DNA of 64,000 nucleotides. Source: Antedon mediterranea (Eukaryota; Echinodermata; Crinoidea; Comatulida; Antedonidae). Under the pieces are notes generated by a model, which worked only from the letters and a program-made list of their open reading frames with translations, ran no database searches and had not been told where the DNA came from. The first letter of the stretch is position 1. Every line of letters begins with the position of its first letter. This document shows, piece by piece, positions 60,930 through 64,000 of the stretch. Made by a program: the position numbers and the translations under genes. The stretch is taken from the NCBI RefSeq assembly GCF_964355755.1, contig NC_092671.1:12504501-12568500 (forward strand), read 5' to 3'.

Positions 60930-63900
60930 GTAACTTTTTATCTTCTTTTAGCATAAATTGCTTTATTATACAAACGTTAAGATTCTTGCTATCTATAGTT
61001 GAACATGCATATTGCATTGCTAGTCTTCCAGTCCAAACCAATGTCCCTAGATCAGTTCTGATCGATCTATTTCTTATGAGATGAAGTAATTTTTAAAACG
61101 ATGTATTTCTTCTTAAAAGATACAGATTTTTCTCCAAGTTATATAAAACATATGAAAATAAACCTATCTATAATTATTGTTAGCATAGAATCATTAATTA
61201 TAAAATATTTTTAAAGTAATGAAATGTCTATGTTGTCAAAGAAAATATTTGCATGCATATATTTACCTGTAAGGAATTTTAATTTCCATGATTCGTAATG
61301 ATAGAAGTATGCAAGTCACTTTATTCTTCTGATTAGTGCACTCATTGGGTAAAGCAGTTGTAGATTACACAAAGTAAACAGGAAAGAAAAAAGTGTGGTA
61401 TTTGAAGAAGTGATCATAGTCTATTTTGGACGATGATGACATTTTTAAACGATATCAAAAAATTGATTATAATTATCTTATATTGAATATTACTGTCTTT
61501 AGGAATTTCATCATGGAAACTGATTATTATTATAAAATCAACAAATCATTTACATATTAATAATATTTATCAATTATGAACAAAACAATTTTTATTTTAA
61601 AATTAAATTTATTATTTAGATGAAAGTTTGGTTTGGTTTTTAAAATGTAAAATATTTTTTGCAAAATTGCCATTTCAATTATAAAGTTGTGAACTGATTT
61701 AGTAATTCTGCAGTAAGATAGTAATTAATATAGATTAGTTGTAATATAAAATGTGAATTAGTATGCTCTCCACTTAATGTTCCCTTGATATTTCTCACTA
61801 TAGCATAATCATAAGTTATCCATGATCTAATCTCAATACATATTTTACTATTCATCAATATTTATTTTCCCTGATTATTTATGCTAGTATTATTATTATT
61901 ATTATTATTTATCTCAGTATGTTATTTTGAAGAAATACTAAGCTTAAGCTCTGTTCACACTATCAAACTTTATGTGACAACAAAATGTGATGTGCCCATA
62001 TATGGGCATGATGTCATATCACTACCATATTTGGGAATATCACACTTTGTTGTCAAACTAGTTTGATAGTGTAGACAGAGCTTTAAACATATTTATATGC
62101 CTACTATGTTGGATCATGTGTAGTGTAACAAATATTCATGGTTTTGTAAATTAATTGGTCATAAACAAAAATAAAAATAACTATAAAAATCTTTTCTTAT
62201 TAGAATTATTGTCAGACATGATTTTAAACGCAAACTTTTAAAATCTAAAAAAACAATGAATTTTACTTTATTGTTTAATTAGTCACGCTCTGATAATTTT
62301 GTTATTTATAGTTTATGTCAATTAGTTAGTTTTTGTTGTTACATTTGACATTTAGCTAAGGTGATCCAGTTTGGTAATTACATTCTATTTGTTTTCTTAG
62401 ACAGTTGCATGGTTTAGGGGCATTTACTGTTATTTTTGTACTGAACTCTATTTTAAGAATATTCAAGTTTCTTTGTAGGAAATGCTTAGACTAAAACTCG
62501 AAGGTATTTTTAATTACAATTTGATCAGTATTATTATTTTATGCGATTCCTTTGTTAGGATAGATAGAAAATGGTGTTATCTATTAATGTAATTTAGAAC
62601 TTTATCCTGGTAAAGGTACTTAGTTAAAAATCAGCATGATTAATTGATGCGGATGGCATCTTGTGTTTTAAAGACAGGTGTCGTGTGACTGATGTTTATG
62701 CATCACTGTTGATGGCCAGGCCGTCATTGGGCCAGTATAACACCAATTATGGTGAAAGGCATCTGTGTGCATCAAAGCTTTTATTCACTTCCAGTCTGTA
62801 GCGGCCTGTAGAATGAGGGTGATATAATTTTTTAGACCAAAGTTGAATAAAACCCCATAATTATGTAGCTCAGAAGAGGGATATTACAAAAAATTTAAGA
62901 TTGGAGATATTTAAGGTAGGTAGTGTAGGGATTTTTTGAATTTTTAAATAGGATTTTTAACTTAGGACTTTAGTTGTATAGCATACTTAACATTCCATAT
63001 GATGTAAGGAGATGTACATGTGCAGTGTACTGCATTATGTAGGTATACTCTATTAGAAAAAATAATGAATAATCTTCAGATGTAAATTTCATTAAATAAA
63101 GTTACCTTTTGAGTAGTTTTAATATTTTTGATTTTACTTAATATTAAAAATATATTTTACAATTACATTAATTAAAATAATTACAATACAACATTTAATC
63201 AAATTTAAAACTTTTTTTATTATGGTATAATAGATAAATTATTTAATTATTTTTTATAATTATACATTTTATCAGATTCTTAGTACCCTTTTATTATATA
63301 AAAACCAGCCTTTAATTATGATAATTATTAATTAATTATTATTATTAAAAAAACTCTTTTTATTTTAAATTGTCAATTTTTTAATACGTGTTATTGGAAT
63401 CTGGGTGATTTAAGTAAAGTACAATAAGTAAAAAGAAATAAACATTCTAAACAAAAGTTTAACAATTTAATTAATTTAATGAGATGTTCACCATCACTTG
63501 CCGAATCTTTAGTTTTTACAGTGTTTCAGGTCAGATCGCCAAAGAAATTTTCCAACCTTTTTACACCTTGTAATAGTAACTTTCTGCTTATAATTTACCA
63601 ACAGACCATTTGCCAATTCACCTTTCTCTACTCACCTGCTTTTCATCTGCCCTCTGACTTTTTGCCAATCTAACTTTTGCCCTTTGCTTCATGGTCCATT
63701 GCTACCTAGGGTTTTCTCACACCACACCTGGTTTTTTACCACCAAAGATTAATGAAGAAAACATATGTTATTATGAACATAGTTAAAATGAATCTGAGTT
63801 CAGTACCTTTTAATACTATATTACAACAAAATTATAAGCAAATAAATTTATATAAAATATTTTTAAAGTAGGTGCTACAAATTGAGAAGGATTTTAAAAC

Positions 63901-64000
63901 ACACCTTGTTGTATTCTTGCAATTTCATTGGTTAATTTCATTAATTCATTTAATCTTTTATTTCGGAATCTCTGGTCCATAGAAAGTAAAATTACATATA
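60930..64000 (+). other. Intron or 3' part of the Ig gene; one candidate exon
   Basis: Mostly very AT-rich sequence. Apart from the MITE at 61946-62082 the only notable segment is 62640-62830, less AT-rich, with a phase-compatible open candidate exon 62678-62751 (acceptor aagacag, donor TATG|gtgaaa). No Ig-like sequence was seen here. Confidence 0.4.
61946..62082. mobile_element. Palindromic MITE family, copy 3 (most intact)
   Basis: Begins AAGCTCTGTTCACACTATCA and ends with TGATAGTGTAGACAGAGCTT. Almost the whole 137-bp element is self-complementary, with the centre near the TATATGGGCATGATG stretch. Confidence 0.85.

Noticed and set aside
63479-63673. ORF of 64 codons near the window end
   Set aside because: Low-complexity, no splice-phase match to exon 40 and no recognisable domain.

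Overview
This window is AT-rich, intron-rich animal DNA. The gene content (otopetrin, SLX9/FAM207A, SESTD1, CCDC141, Ig arrays) and the mix of LINE, hAT and foldback elements suggest an invertebrate deuterostome. An echinoderm is my best guess, but the exact group cannot be fixed from sequence alone. Exon models were built by hand from ORF continuity, GT/AG sites and codon phase; no transcript data were available.

Layout. 1-627: last two exons of an ML-domain (GM2-activator-like) gene, + strand. 2442-4832: otopetrin proton channel, + strand, whose 3' splice region is tandemly duplicated. 5527-7163: SLX9/FAM207A ribosome-biogenesis factor, - strand, five exons. 8019-11469: an unrecognised 921-residue protein, - strand, with two tandem amphipathic helices resembling PKA-anchoring helices and a 15-copy NNESEQL-type repeat. 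About 11.97-24.3 kb: SESTD1 orthologue (SEC14 domain plus spectrin repeats), + strand, divergent from the previous gene. 25.27 kb to beyond 60.9 kb: a CCDC141 orthologue whose transcript appears to run on from spectrin repeats into at least 13 Ig domains of titin type. 45.86-51.39 kb: three intronless, tandemly duplicated Ig-like transmembrane receptor genes on the - strand, nested in one intron of the CCDC141/Ig gene.

The most interesting feature is the order SESTD1, then CCDC141, then a titin-like Ig array, all in one orientation. In human the genes SESTD1, CCDC141 and TTN are neighbours in the same order (from memory). Here CCDC141 and the Ig array look like one transcription unit. SESTD1 and CCDC141 also share the same run of exon sizes and intron phases, and therefore look like tandem duplicates of one ancestral gene. 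The last SESTD1 coding exon ends in a strong phase-0 splice donor that could join the second CCDC141 exon in frame, so a SEC14-spectrin-Ig fusion transcript is possible.

Introns and intergenic DNA hold several foldback/MITE families, a degenerate hAT transposon, a 5'-truncated LINE, a tRNA-like SINE and a dispersed repeat present twice.
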